A stretch of 64,000 nucleotides of DNA from Pedobacter kyonggii (lineage in GTDB: Bacteria; Bacteroidota; Bacteroidia; Sphingobacteriales; Sphingobacteriaceae), in contig NZ_SIXF01000010.1 of assembly GCF_004310665.1 (NCBI RefSeq), forward strand, positions 1 to 64,000. The letters are read 5' to 3'. Below, in pieces: positions 17,593-25,679 of this stretch (within the stretch, counting starts at the first letter, position 1; the number at the start of each line of letters is the position of its first letter). The translations under genes and the position numbers were made by a program. Below the pieces are notes generated by a model. The model made no database searches, was not told the DNA's origin, and saw only the letters and a list, made by a program, of their open reading frames with translations.

Positions 17593-19014
17593 CTATAAAT
17601 AATTACTAATTTGTGCATATAATTTTTCTTTATCACTTGGTCTTAAAGCATTGTCAACTACTAATTTCCCATTTTTAATAATTAAGTAACGAGGTATTCC
17701 GTAGCTCCCGTTTTTTCCTAATTTATCGCTCAAATCTTTTCTCAGGGCTTGATTAGTTCGAACATGATTACCAGAAAGTTTAAAATATTTTATCATCTCT
17801 TTCCATTGCTGCGCCGCATCATCTTTATCTATAGAGATAAAAAGCATGTCAACCTGCTTTGCTTTGAGAAATTTCGTCAGATCCTTACTGTATTCAAATT
17901 CTTCTTTACATGGCCCACACCAGGTTGCCCAAATATCAACAAATACAGTTTTGCCTTTAAATTGGCCGATTAAACTATCCAAGCTATTAACTTTATCGTA
18001 GTTGGACAATATTTTTTGCTCAGGTTCAAAATCCTTTTTTACTTCGTTATGGTAGGTTATAATTTTACTGGCCATTGGTTGCAAATATGGCGTAAAATTA
18101 CTTTTAGGATAACTGGCGTTATACGAATCGAACAAATCGACCAATACTTTCTGATATCTATTTTGTAACATCTCATCATATAGAAAAGTTGCCAGCAAAA
18201 ACTCTTTCATTTTGCCTGTAAAATTATTTTCGAAGGTTTTATATATAACTTTTAAGCCAGTATTCTCATCTTTTTTGGACAATTCAGTTCCTTTTTTTAG
18301 CGGAATGTAGTAATTGAGATAAGTATTTACGTAATATCTGGTATGGTAATAAAAATCTGGATAAAAAGCGTCATGAAGATTGTTCATTGAATGCTTTTCA
18401 TAGGCATCTGCCCACATTTTATCCAAATCGTTATTTATTTTTTGCTTTGTACTTAAAACTATCATTGGGATAGCAGCTTGCAAAATTATCTGTTCGGTTG
18501 AAAAATACCTTTTTATTTCGTTATAAAAGTTTGCCGAAATCTTTTGTTTCGAAAATAGCTCAACGTAAGGCTTTAATGCTTCATTCTTATCATTTTCGAG
18601 CAATTGATACAAACCAGCTATAGTGCTATCTTTCTTATAATAATCTTGGGCTCTATATTGATAAAACTCGGCATTCCTCTTGCTAAAAAGCAACATTCCT
18701 TCCTTATTTTTATCGCTCTGTACCAAAATACCTTTATCGAAAACTAAATGTGTAGTACCTGGCTCTATTAACACTGTATTATCGTTAATTCTTAACCAAG
18801 CAAGTTTATTAATCTTTAAAGAATAGTTTACTGTACTATCATCGCCAAATTTAATCTCTTTTTGGGCCGGATAAAACCATGTATCATCTACAGGAATTTG
18901 GATAATTACCTTATTATTTTTAGCATTTAAACTTTTGATATTAAGTTTTGCTTCCTGCGCAAAAGAGTTTATTGCACCCGTAATTAGTAAAATAAATAAA
19001 ATTATCCTTTTCAT
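17593..19014 (-). CDS. TlpA-like periplasmic thioredoxin-fold protein
   Basis: The 473-residue protein has a signal peptide (MKRIILFILLITGAINSFAQ), a long N-terminal region with no recognised domain (about 20-330) and a C-terminal thioredoxin domain (about 345-473). The active site WCGPC is at residues 365-369 after TVFVDIWATW, and the cis-proline is in GSYGIPRYLI. This layout is typical of Bacteroidota TlpA/ResA-like disulfide reductases, which keep exported cysteine pairs reduced. The gene is AT-rich and is bracketed by two copies of a short ligase-derived sequence, which suggests later insertion at this spot. Confidence 0.9.
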   Translation of the reverse strand: MKRIILFILLITGAINSFAQEAKLNIKSLNAKNNKVIIQIPVDDTWFYPAQKEIKFGDDSTVNYSLKINKLAWLRINDNTVLIEPGTTHLVFDKGILVQSDKNKEGMLLFSKRNAEFYQYRAQDYYKKDSTIAGLYQLLENDKNEALKPYVELFSKQKISANFYNEIKRYFSTEQIILQAAIPMIVLSTKQKINNDLDKMWADAYEKHSMNNLHDAFYPDFYYHTRYYVNTYLNYYIPLKKGTELSKKDENTGLKVIYKTFENNFTGKMKEFLLATFLYDEMLQNRYQKVLVDLFDSYNASYPKSNFTPYLQPMASKIITYHNEVKKDFEPEQKILSNYDKVNSLDSLIGQFKGKTVFVDIWATWCGPCKEEFEYSKDLTKFLKAKQVDMLFISIDKDDAAQQWKEMIKYFKLSGNHVRTNQALRKDLSDKLGKNGSYGIPRYLIIKNGKLVVDNALRPSDKEKLYAQISNYL

Positions 19015-19067
19015 AATTTTGGCTGTATTAAGGCTATTTTTTCACCAATCCTTATTTGGAAATCTTT

Positions 19068-20837
19068 TTATGGTTTATAACCTTCCGCATCTTTATATAT
19101 TTTTTCGATTACCTCGTTGTTTTTCTCGGTAATTACTTTTCTTTTCAAACTTAATTTTGGGGTAAGCTCTCCTCCATCTATGCTCCACTCTTTAGGCAAC
19201 AGCGCAAACCTTTTTACTTGTTCCCATTTACCAAAACCTACATTTGCCGCTTCGATAACCTCGTTATACTTAGTGAGCACCTGTTCGTTTTTAATTATCT
19301 CTTCGTTCGAGTTAAAAGTAATGCCTTTTCTTCCTGCCCATGTTTTTAAGGTTTCGAAATTTGGAACAATCAATGCAGAAGGGAATTTTCTATTTTCGCC
19401 TAAAACCATAATTTGCCCGATAAAAATCGATTCTTTATATTTATTCTCCAGCATTTGTGGGGCAACGTATTTACCGCCTGCTGTTTTAAACATTTCTTTT
19501 TTACGGTCGGTAATTTTTAAAAAGCGGTCATCAACCAGTTCTCCAATATCTCCGGTATGGAACCATCCCTCTTTATCTACCGCCTCATCGGTTAAATCAG
19601 GTCGGTTATAATAACCTTTCATTACCTGGTGCCCTCTGGTTAAAACTTCGCCATCTGATGCAATTTTAACTTCCACACCTTTAATTACCTCACCAACAGT
19701 ACCGAACATGGTTCCACCGAAATGGTTAACGGTAATTACAGGCGAGGTTTCGGTTAATCCATATCCTTCAAAAACAGGCATACCAGCAGCCCAGAAAATC
19801 CTGGACAAACGCGGATTTAACGCTGCTCCACCCGATACAATCACTACGATTTCACCGCCCAGCGCTTCCTGCCATTTTTTGAAAACCAGTTTACGGGCAA
19901 TCCCTAGTTTAAATTTATACCAGGCACCTGCATCAAGGGTATATTTTTCGGCCAAAGCTACCGACCAGAAGAAAATTCCTTTTTTAACCCCCGTTAATGC
20001 TTTCCCTTTCTCCATTATCTTATCATAAACTTTTTCGAGAAGCCTTGGAACGGTAGAGAACACATTGGGTTTTACATGCTGAATATCGGCAACAATGGTT
20101 TCCATACTTTCGGCGTAATAAACCGAGGTATAGTTAAACAGGTATAAATAGATAATCATTCGCTCAAAGATGTGCGATAAAGGCAGAAAACTTAAGCCTT
20201 TTTTAACCCCTTCGGGTATCACCACAGCCGAGTTAACAAAATTTGCCACCAAGTTATTATGCGTTAGCATTACACCTTTTGGCGTACCCGTAGTTCCAGA
20301 TGTATAAATTAGGGTTAAAATATCTTCTGGTGCAACTTTAGCGCGGTACTCATCTAAATCAATGTCTGTGCTTGCCTTGCCCAATTCAATTAGTGTATTC
20401 CAGCTTTCGACTGCTGCAATTTCATTAAAACTATAAATCTTAATGGCTGGGTTTATTGCATCGGCACAAGGTTTAATTTTCTTATATAAATCTTCATCAG
20501 CTACAAAAACAATGGCAATATCTGCATCCTTTAAGATAAACTGGATATCGTGCTCGGCCAGGGTTGGATATAATGGAATCTGATAGGCGCCGATCTGGTT
20601 GGCTGCAAAATCGGCGATATTCCATTCAGGCCGATTATGCGACATTACAGCAACCCTTCCTCCTTTGTTTATACCTTGTTTAATCAATCCGCGACTTAGA
20701 TTATCTACAGCAGTACAAAAATCGGCTGTACTATAATTTATCCATTTCCCATTAATTTTTCCGCTGATGAATTCTTGCTGAGGTTTTTCGAGGCTATATT
20801 TCAAAAGATCAAAAACCCGTTTAATTTCTGCCGCCAT
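19068..20837 (-). CDS. Long-chain acyl-CoA synthetase (AMP-binding)
   Basis: A 589-residue adenylate-forming ligase that would activate long-chain fatty acids with ATP and CoA. Motifs in order: ILTLIYTSGTTGTPKGVMLTH (ATP loop, about 165-185), FEGYGLTETSPVI, GWFHTGDIGELVDD and FLKITDRKKEMFKTAGGKYVAP. The last includes the hinge and the region before the catalytic lysine. No signal peptide. Its product is the substrate of the beta-oxidation enzymes at 2.1-7.8 kb, 11 kb away, but there is no direct sign of co-regulation. Confidence 0.95.
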   Translation of the reverse strand: MAAEIKRVFDLLKYSLEKPQQEFISGKINGKWINYSTADFCTAVDNLSRGLIKQGINKGGRVAVMSHNRPEWNIADFAANQIGAYQIPLYPTLAEHDIQFILKDADIAIVFVADEDLYKKIKPCADAINPAIKIYSFNEIAAVESWNTLIELGKASTDIDLDEYRAKVAPEDILTLIYTSGTTGTPKGVMLTHNNLVANFVNSAVVIPEGVKKGLSFLPLSHIFERMIIYLYLFNYTSVYYAESMETIVADIQHVKPNVFSTVPRLLEKVYDKIMEKGKALTGVKKGIFFWSVALAEKYTLDAGAWYKFKLGIARKLVFKKWQEALGGEIVVIVSGGAALNPRLSRIFWAAGMPVFEGYGLTETSPVITVNHFGGTMFGTVGEVIKGVEVKIASDGEVLTRGHQVMKGYYNRPDLTDEAVDKEGWFHTGDIGELVDDRFLKITDRKKEMFKTAGGKYVAPQMLENKYKESIFIGQIMVLGENRKFPSALIVPNFETLKTWAGRKGITFNSNEEIIKNEQVLTKYNEVIEAANVGFGKWEQVKRFALLPKEWSIDGGELTPKLSLKRKVITEKNNEVIEKIYKDAEGYKP

Positions 20838-21090
20838 ATGAATTGTATATTATTTGGTTAAGTTAAAAAATCAAACATAAAGATTAACATCTATATGCCT
20901 TTTTAATGAAAATAATACCTCGCCGTTAATAAAACGCTGTATTTACATTTTCGTAAAAAATTTTAAATAAACTTAGTGATTACAAAATTACTATGCAAGC
21001 ATTGTTTTTTATCCTTGTCGATTTTTACGATAAAAACAGAAACGGCATTAAAGTTGTTAGGCTGATAATTATTTACAAAACATTTAAATT

Positions 21091-21555
21091 ATGAAAAAGT
21101 TATTTACAATTTTAGGATGCATTGCATTGTTTGCCCTTACTACAACAAACGTTAAAGCCCAAAACTATAAAACCGGACTAGGTTTGGGTATTGACTTTGG
21201 AGATGGCGCTACTTTGGTTGGTCCATCAATCAGGCATCATTTTAGCCCTAAAGCTGCTCTTCAAGGTGAAGTTTTATTTGGTGGGAACTCTACTATTATC
21301 CAGGGATTTCTTCAATACAACTCATCTATCCCTGGAGCTAAAGGCTTAGATTGGTATTTAGGTGGTGGTCCGTCTATTCAATTGTATGATGGTGGTTCTA
21401 ACTTCTTTTTAGTTCCTATGGTTGGTTTAGATTACAAATTTAGCGGTGCACCATTGGCATTGGCTTTAGATTGGAGACCAAGAATTTACCTGGGTGATAA
21501 CGATAGCGACTTTAATGCTGGAAGATTCGGCTTAGGTTTTAGATATACTTTCTAA
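21091..21555 (+). CDS. Small outer-membrane beta-barrel-like protein
   Basis: A 154-residue exported protein with signal peptide MKKLFTILGCIALFALTTTNVKAQ. The mature part is rich in glycine and aromatic residues with strands such as TGLGLGIDFGDGATLVGPSIRHHF and GRFGLGFRYTF. The final phenylalanine is the usual C-terminal signal for outer-membrane barrels. At about 130 mature residues it would form an eight-strand barrel at most. A strong terminator lies just downstream, so it is a single-gene unit. Function unknown. Confidence 0.82.
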   Translation: MKKLFTILGCIALFALTTTNVKAQNYKTGLGLGIDFGDGATLVGPSIRHHFSPKAALQGEVLFGGNSTIIQGFLQYNSSIPGAKGLDWYLGGGPSIQLYDGGSNFFLVPMVGLDYKFSGAPLALALDWRPRIYLGDNDSDFNAGRFGLGFRYTF

Positions 21556-21602
21556 GCGGAAGGCGTTTGGCGCTGAGCGCGAAGTGTAAACTTAAAAACA
21601 TG

Positions 21603-21640
21603 AAAAATCCCGTAGGAACTTAATCTTACGGGATTTTTTT
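21603..21640 (+). terminator. Intrinsic terminator
   Basis: AATCCCGTA, a 12-base loop and TACGGGATT followed by seven T residues lie 48 bp after the barrel protein's stop codon. The A-run on the other side means it may also serve the M61 peptidase gene arriving from the right. Confidence 0.85.
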
Positions 21641-21691
21641 ATGGTATTTTGAGAGTTAACTGTAAATTGAAAACTTAAAACTGCAAACTAA

Positions 21692-23521
21692 CTAAACGCC
21701 TGTCCATTTTTTTAACACTGCTTTTTGAGCTGGCGTTGCATTTTCGTTTACGGTTGCTTTTAAGCGCACACTTGGATTTTCTTTCAAGCTTAAAGAAATT
21801 TCTTTTTCAAGCCCATCGCGAATTACTTTAACCGTTAGCTGATCGTCAATTTTTTTATCCGTAATGGCAGGTAAAATATCTAGTGAAAATTTTGGTTCTT
21901 TTAATTTCACATTTTTCAGTGCATCACTTAATGATAAGCCATCAATCAGTACAATTACATCGTTAACATTTAAGCCACTAACCCAAGCTGCTGAATTTCT
22001 GGTAACCGAAGTTACTTCTAAACCTTTAGTAGCCAATTGAACTGCTGCACCACTAACAGGTTTACCAGGGGTTGCATTTTCAGTAGATACATCAACACCC
22101 GCATATGCGAAATATTTTACATAGTCTACATCATCTACACCATTAACGTATTTTGCCCAAAAGTTAGTAAAGCTAATTCCTGATATCTTTTCAACCATTG
22201 CTTTAAATTCTGCATCGGTATAACCACGTTTTAAGGTTTTGCACTGCAAATACATGGCTTTCATTACATCATCTAAACTTTTTGCACCTTTTGTGGCATT
22301 GATGATTTCGAGATCCATCAAAATACCGATCACTTCTCCTTTATTGTAGTAAGAGATGGAATTATTTTTTGAATTTTCATTCGGGCGGTAGCCGATAATC
22401 CATGCATCATAGCTAGATGAAGCTGCTGACTGATATTTAGCTCCAGGGGTATTTAACACTGTACCAACACCGCTAGCCAGATCTTTCAAAAATTCGTTTA
22501 CATCAGTAAAACCTGCTCGGTGTAAGTATTTATTTTCGTAATACGATGTAAATCCTTCAGCTACCCAAAGGTTGGTCGTGTAGTTTTCGTTGTCATAATC
22601 AAAAGGGCCTAATGCTATCGGGCGTAGACGCTTAACATTCCAAAGGTGGTGATATTCGTGAGCAACCAGGCCTAAAAAACCTTTATAACCTTCTGCAGTA
22701 TTGTAAGCGTTTCTTGTAGCGCCTAAAGTTGTAGAGTTTAAGTGCTCCAAACCACCGCCACCTTTTAAGAAATTATGAACAATAAAGAGGTAATATTTAT
22801 TAGGGTTTTCGCCGTAAACTGCAGTTTCTTTTTCTACAATTTTAGCCATATCTATTTTTAGTTTTTCTTTATCGTAATTGCCACCGCCATACATGGCTAC
22901 TTCGTGGCGAACGCCTGCAGCTGTAAATTCGAAAATATCCTGATTACCAACTTCAATAGGGCTATCGTAAAGAATATCAAAATCGGTAGCCTTATAGGTA
23001 AACTGCTCACCGGCAACAGGTGTTAAACCAGTAGAAACTTTACTCCAGGCATTGAAAGGAATAATTTTCACAGTGCTTGGTGATTTGATCATGCCATCAG
23101 GATGCATAAAAATCCCTGTTGGAGACAAGAATGCATGAGATTCGTCGATAAAAGGCGTACGCACCGAAATTTCGAATGCATAAACACGGTAATTAATCTG
23201 GATATTTGCAGCTTTTGCCGAGAAAATTCTCCAGGTGTTTTTTCTTACTTTTTCAACTTTTACGGCTTTACCTGCTGCAGTAGCCTTAAATTCTTCTACA
23301 CTTTTTTCAAACTCGCGAACCAAATAAGAACCTGGTGTCCAAACAGGCATTTTTACATCTACATAATCTTTTGCCAAGCCAGAAATATTCATCTGAACTT
23401 CAGCATAGTGTGCCTGTGGTTCTTTAAAAGAAACCTCAAAGCCTATTTTTACCTGCGCTTTCGCTGCCATAATACACGTTAGTAGTAAAACTAAACTTAA
23501 AATTGATTTTTTGTTAAACAT
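21692..23521 (-). CDS. M61-family (glycyl aminopeptidase-like) metallopeptidase with PDZ domain
   Basis: A 609-residue exported peptidase. The zinc motif HEYHH is in VAHEYHHLWNVKRLRP near residue 290, with a downstream glutamate in VAEGFTSYYENKYL. A PDZ domain lies at about 490-570 (LEVTSVTRNSAAWVSGLNVNDVIVLIDG). The N-terminal domain has the M61 beta-sandwich sequence, for example DVKMPVWTPGSYLVREF. I start at 23521 (MFNKKSILSLVLLLTCIMAAKAQ) because this gives a clean signal peptide; an upstream in-frame ATG at 23548 adds nine residues. It probably trims peptides in the periplasm. Confidence 0.92.
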   Translation of the reverse strand: MFNKKSILSLVLLLTCIMAAKAQVKIGFEVSFKEPQAHYAEVQMNISGLAKDYVDVKMPVWTPGSYLVREFEKSVEEFKATAAGKAVKVEKVRKNTWRIFSAKAANIQINYRVYAFEISVRTPFIDESHAFLSPTGIFMHPDGMIKSPSTVKIIPFNAWSKVSTGLTPVAGEQFTYKATDFDILYDSPIEVGNQDIFEFTAAGVRHEVAMYGGGNYDKEKLKIDMAKIVEKETAVYGENPNKYYLFIVHNFLKGGGGLEHLNSTTLGATRNAYNTAEGYKGFLGLVAHEYHHLWNVKRLRPIALGPFDYDNENYTTNLWVAEGFTSYYENKYLHRAGFTDVNEFLKDLASGVGTVLNTPGAKYQSAASSSYDAWIIGYRPNENSKNNSISYYNKGEVIGILMDLEIINATKGAKSLDDVMKAMYLQCKTLKRGYTDAEFKAMVEKISGISFTNFWAKYVNGVDDVDYVKYFAYAGVDVSTENATPGKPVSGAAVQLATKGLEVTSVTRNSAAWVSGLNVNDVIVLIDGLSLSDALKNVKLKEPKFSLDILPAITDKKIDDQLTVKVIRDGLEKEISLSLKENPSVRLKATVNENATPAQKAVLKKWTGV

Positions 23522-23548
23522 ATTGATATTGACTGTGTTTTGTTGCAA

Positions 23549-23835
23549 ATTTAGATTTATTGGCGAGGTTTTGAAAGAAAAAGCCTGTTGCGATGTAAAA
23601 TAGTTGTTTCGCTTCGCCTGGCGTATAGCGTTTGGCGATTTGCGGAATGCAAAGAAAACTTTGGCACTGAAAGCCTATTAGGCACCAATTTCTTGGTTAC
23701 TGCATTGTGATAGACATATTATTTTACGCCAAAACTGTGGACTTCGGACTTCTGACTTCAAACTAAAATCAGTAACATCCTTAATACAACAAATTTAGGA
23801 CTAAACTATTTGAATATTTTTACGCTCTAATTCTG
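23549..23835. other. Gene-free spacer between peptidase and efflux operon
   Basis: No coding frame is convincing here. The part near 23609-23650 has alternating GCG-rich words (CGCCTGGCG, AGCGTTTGGCG, GATTTGCGG) like those after the small barrel gene (21556-21585), which looks like another dispersed low-complexity sequence. The right end runs into the regulatory palindrome of the efflux operon. Confidence 0.5.
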
Positions 23836-23860
23836 GAATATTAATCTTATTTTAATATTC
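23836..23860. promoter_or_regulatory. Palindromic operator candidate for the efflux operon
   Basis: GAATATTAA and TTAATATTC form a perfect 9-bp inverted repeat with a 7-base spacer, 27 bp before the adaptor start codon. There is no T-run, so it is not a terminator. A repressor site (TetR-like or similar) is the simplest reading, but no such regulator gene is adjacent. Confidence 0.45.
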
Positions 23861-23886
23861 GGAATACGCACGACACAAAAAGAAAC

Positions 23887-24984
23887 ATGAAGAAAAGGTA
23901 TATTATCTATGCTGTTTTAGCTATAGGCTTGGCTTATTTGGTCTATTACAGAATTAACGCAAATAAAAAACTCGAAGGGAAAGGCGGAGCATCTGCCGGG
24001 GCAAGAAAAGGCAAAACTGGTGGTAAAGGCGGCACTTCTGCACCATTGGTAGTTGACGGAATCATAGTAAAACCGGTATCGTTTGATAATGATTTAGAGG
24101 TAACTGGCGCTATTGATGCAAACGAATCGGTTGTATTGAAAAGTGAAGTATCGGGCTTGGTTACCGGAATTTATTTTCAAGAAGGTACAACAGTATCGAA
24201 AGGAAGTGTATTGGTTAAAGTAAACGACAGAGACATACAGGCACAATTGCAGGATGCCCTAACCAAACAAAAGCTTTCCGGAACAAACGAAAACCGGGCA
24301 AAACAGCTTTTGGCCAAAGGTGCAATCAGTCAGGAAGAATATGATACAGCGCTAGCCGATTTAAAATCGTTACAGGCGCAGGCGCAATTAATCAGGGCAC
24401 AACTGGCAAAAACCACTATCCGCGCACCTTTTACTGGCAGAGTGGGCTTACGTAGTATTTCTGCAGGAACCTATTTAACCCCCGCAACTGTAATTGCCAA
24501 CCTAGTAAGTACCAATCCGGTTAAAGTTACTTTTTCTGTTCCAGAGAAATATGCAGGACAGATTAAAATGAATTCAGAAATCATATTCACTACTGATGGC
24601 TCTTCTAAAGAAAACAAAGGAAAAGTTTATGCTATAGAGCCGGGAATTAATGCCGCTACCCGAACATTACAGATCAGGGCTCTGGCTCCAAATGCCGATA
24701 ATCTTTTATTGCCTGGCTCGTTCGCCAAAATTAAACTGGCTTTAAACACCCTTCAAAATGCTATTCTTATCCCTAATGAAGCAGTTATTCCTGTTTTAAA
24801 AGGTAAGATTGTTTATATCCAAAAAGATGGAAAAGTGCAAGAGGTTAAAGTAGAGGCTGGTACACGTACCGATGAAAATATTGTAATTACCTCAGGATTA
24901 AAAGTTGGCGATACAGTTTTGACAACCGGATCGATGGCACTGAAGAAAGATGCCCCGGTAAAAGTTCATTTGGTTAAACAATAA
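23887..24984 (+). CDS. RND efflux periplasmic adaptor (membrane fusion protein)
   Basis: The 365-residue protein links an inner-membrane RND pump to an outer-membrane channel. It has an N-terminal membrane anchor (YIIYAVLAIGLAYLVYY), a Gly/Lys linker, a lipoyl half-motif SVVLKSEVSGLVTGIYFQEGTTV, a short alpha-hairpin (about 115-170) and its second half TTIRAPFTGRVGLRSIS, then barrel and membrane-proximal domains. It opens a four-gene operon. The next ORF starts 2 bp after its stop codon. Confidence 0.95.
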   Translation: MKKRYIIYAVLAIGLAYLVYYRINANKKLEGKGGASAGARKGKTGGKGGTSAPLVVDGIIVKPVSFDNDLEVTGAIDANESVVLKSEVSGLVTGIYFQEGTTVSKGSVLVKVNDRDIQAQLQDALTKQKLSGTNENRAKQLLAKGAISQEEYDTALADLKSLQAQAQLIRAQLAKTTIRAPFTGRVGLRSISAGTYLTPATVIANLVSTNPVKVTFSVPEKYAGQIKMNSEIIFTTDGSSKENKGKVYAIEPGINAATRTLQIRALAPNADNLLLPGSFAKIKLALNTLQNAILIPNEAVIPVLKGKIVYIQKDGKVQEVKVEAGTRTDENIVITSGLKVGDTVLTTGSMALKKDAPVKVHLVKQ

Positions 24985-24986
24985 TT

Positions 24987-25676
24987 ATGACGGTTTTAAA
25001 AATAAAACTATCAAAACCAAGCCTCATAATAACTGGCTTATTAATAATAATTATAGGTTTGAGCTGTAAGCAAAAAACTCAAGCGCAATACGCTGTAGAA
25101 ATAACAATTAATTCAAAAACTACAGATTCTGATTTGATGAAATCGGAAGTAATTGCTCCACTAGAAAAAGAAATATTAAAAATTGAGCATGTTAGTAAAA
25201 TTGCATCATTAAGTAAAAAGAGTTATGGATTAATTAAAGTTGACTTTAAGCCTAATATTAACATAGATGAAACCATACTTAATTTACAAAATAGGATTCA
25301 AATGGTTACAATGAACTTGCCTAAAGATGCAGAGGTAATTATTTCGAAAATAGTAGAAAATCCAAAGGTTGTCGAATTAAAAATTTCTTTAAATAATGCC
25401 GATTCAAGTAGTATAGATTCAACTACCATGAAAACAAATATTATTAACCCTTTAGTAAAACAAACACTTGAAATCAAAGGTGTTCATCAGGCTTTAACAT
25501 TCAGTAAAAATGGCGTTGGAATCGTTAGACTTAAATTCTACCCCGAGATAAGTGAATATGAAATTAGTTCTCGCGTCCAACAAAAATTATCAGAAATTAA
25601 GACATATCTACCAAAAAAATTTAAAATAGAAGCCTCTAAGGTTTGGGATGAATCTAAAAAAAATAAAAACAATTAA
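24987..25676 (+). CDS. RND porter-domain-like lipoprotein (unusual)
   Basis: A 229-residue protein with a lipobox (IIIIGLSC, lipid Cys27) and no other membrane segment. Its body resembles the start of the RND pump encoded next. Residues about 35-125 (AVEITINSKTTDSDLMKSEV, then APLEKEILKIEHVSKIASLS, then NLP) match the pump's porter subdomain PN1 (VVSVRTSYPGANSDIIESQI, then EPLEKSINSIDGIRNISSSS, then NLP). Residues about 126-215 match the start of PN2. The likeness is visible in order, length and key words but identity is low. The gene is more AT-rich than its neighbours. It may bind the pump as a regulatory or decoy subunit; this is an inference. I know of no described family for it. Confidence 0.7.
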   Translation: MTVLKIKLSKPSLIITGLLIIIIGLSCKQKTQAQYAVEITINSKTTDSDLMKSEVIAPLEKEILKIEHVSKIASLSKKSYGLIKVDFKPNINIDETILNLQNRIQMVTMNLPKDAEVIISKIVENPKVVELKISLNNADSSSIDSTTMKTNIINPLVKQTLEIKGVHQALTFSKNGVGIVRLKFYPEISEYEISSRVQQKLSEIKTYLPKKFKIEASKVWDESKKNKNN

Positions 25677-25679
25677 GCA

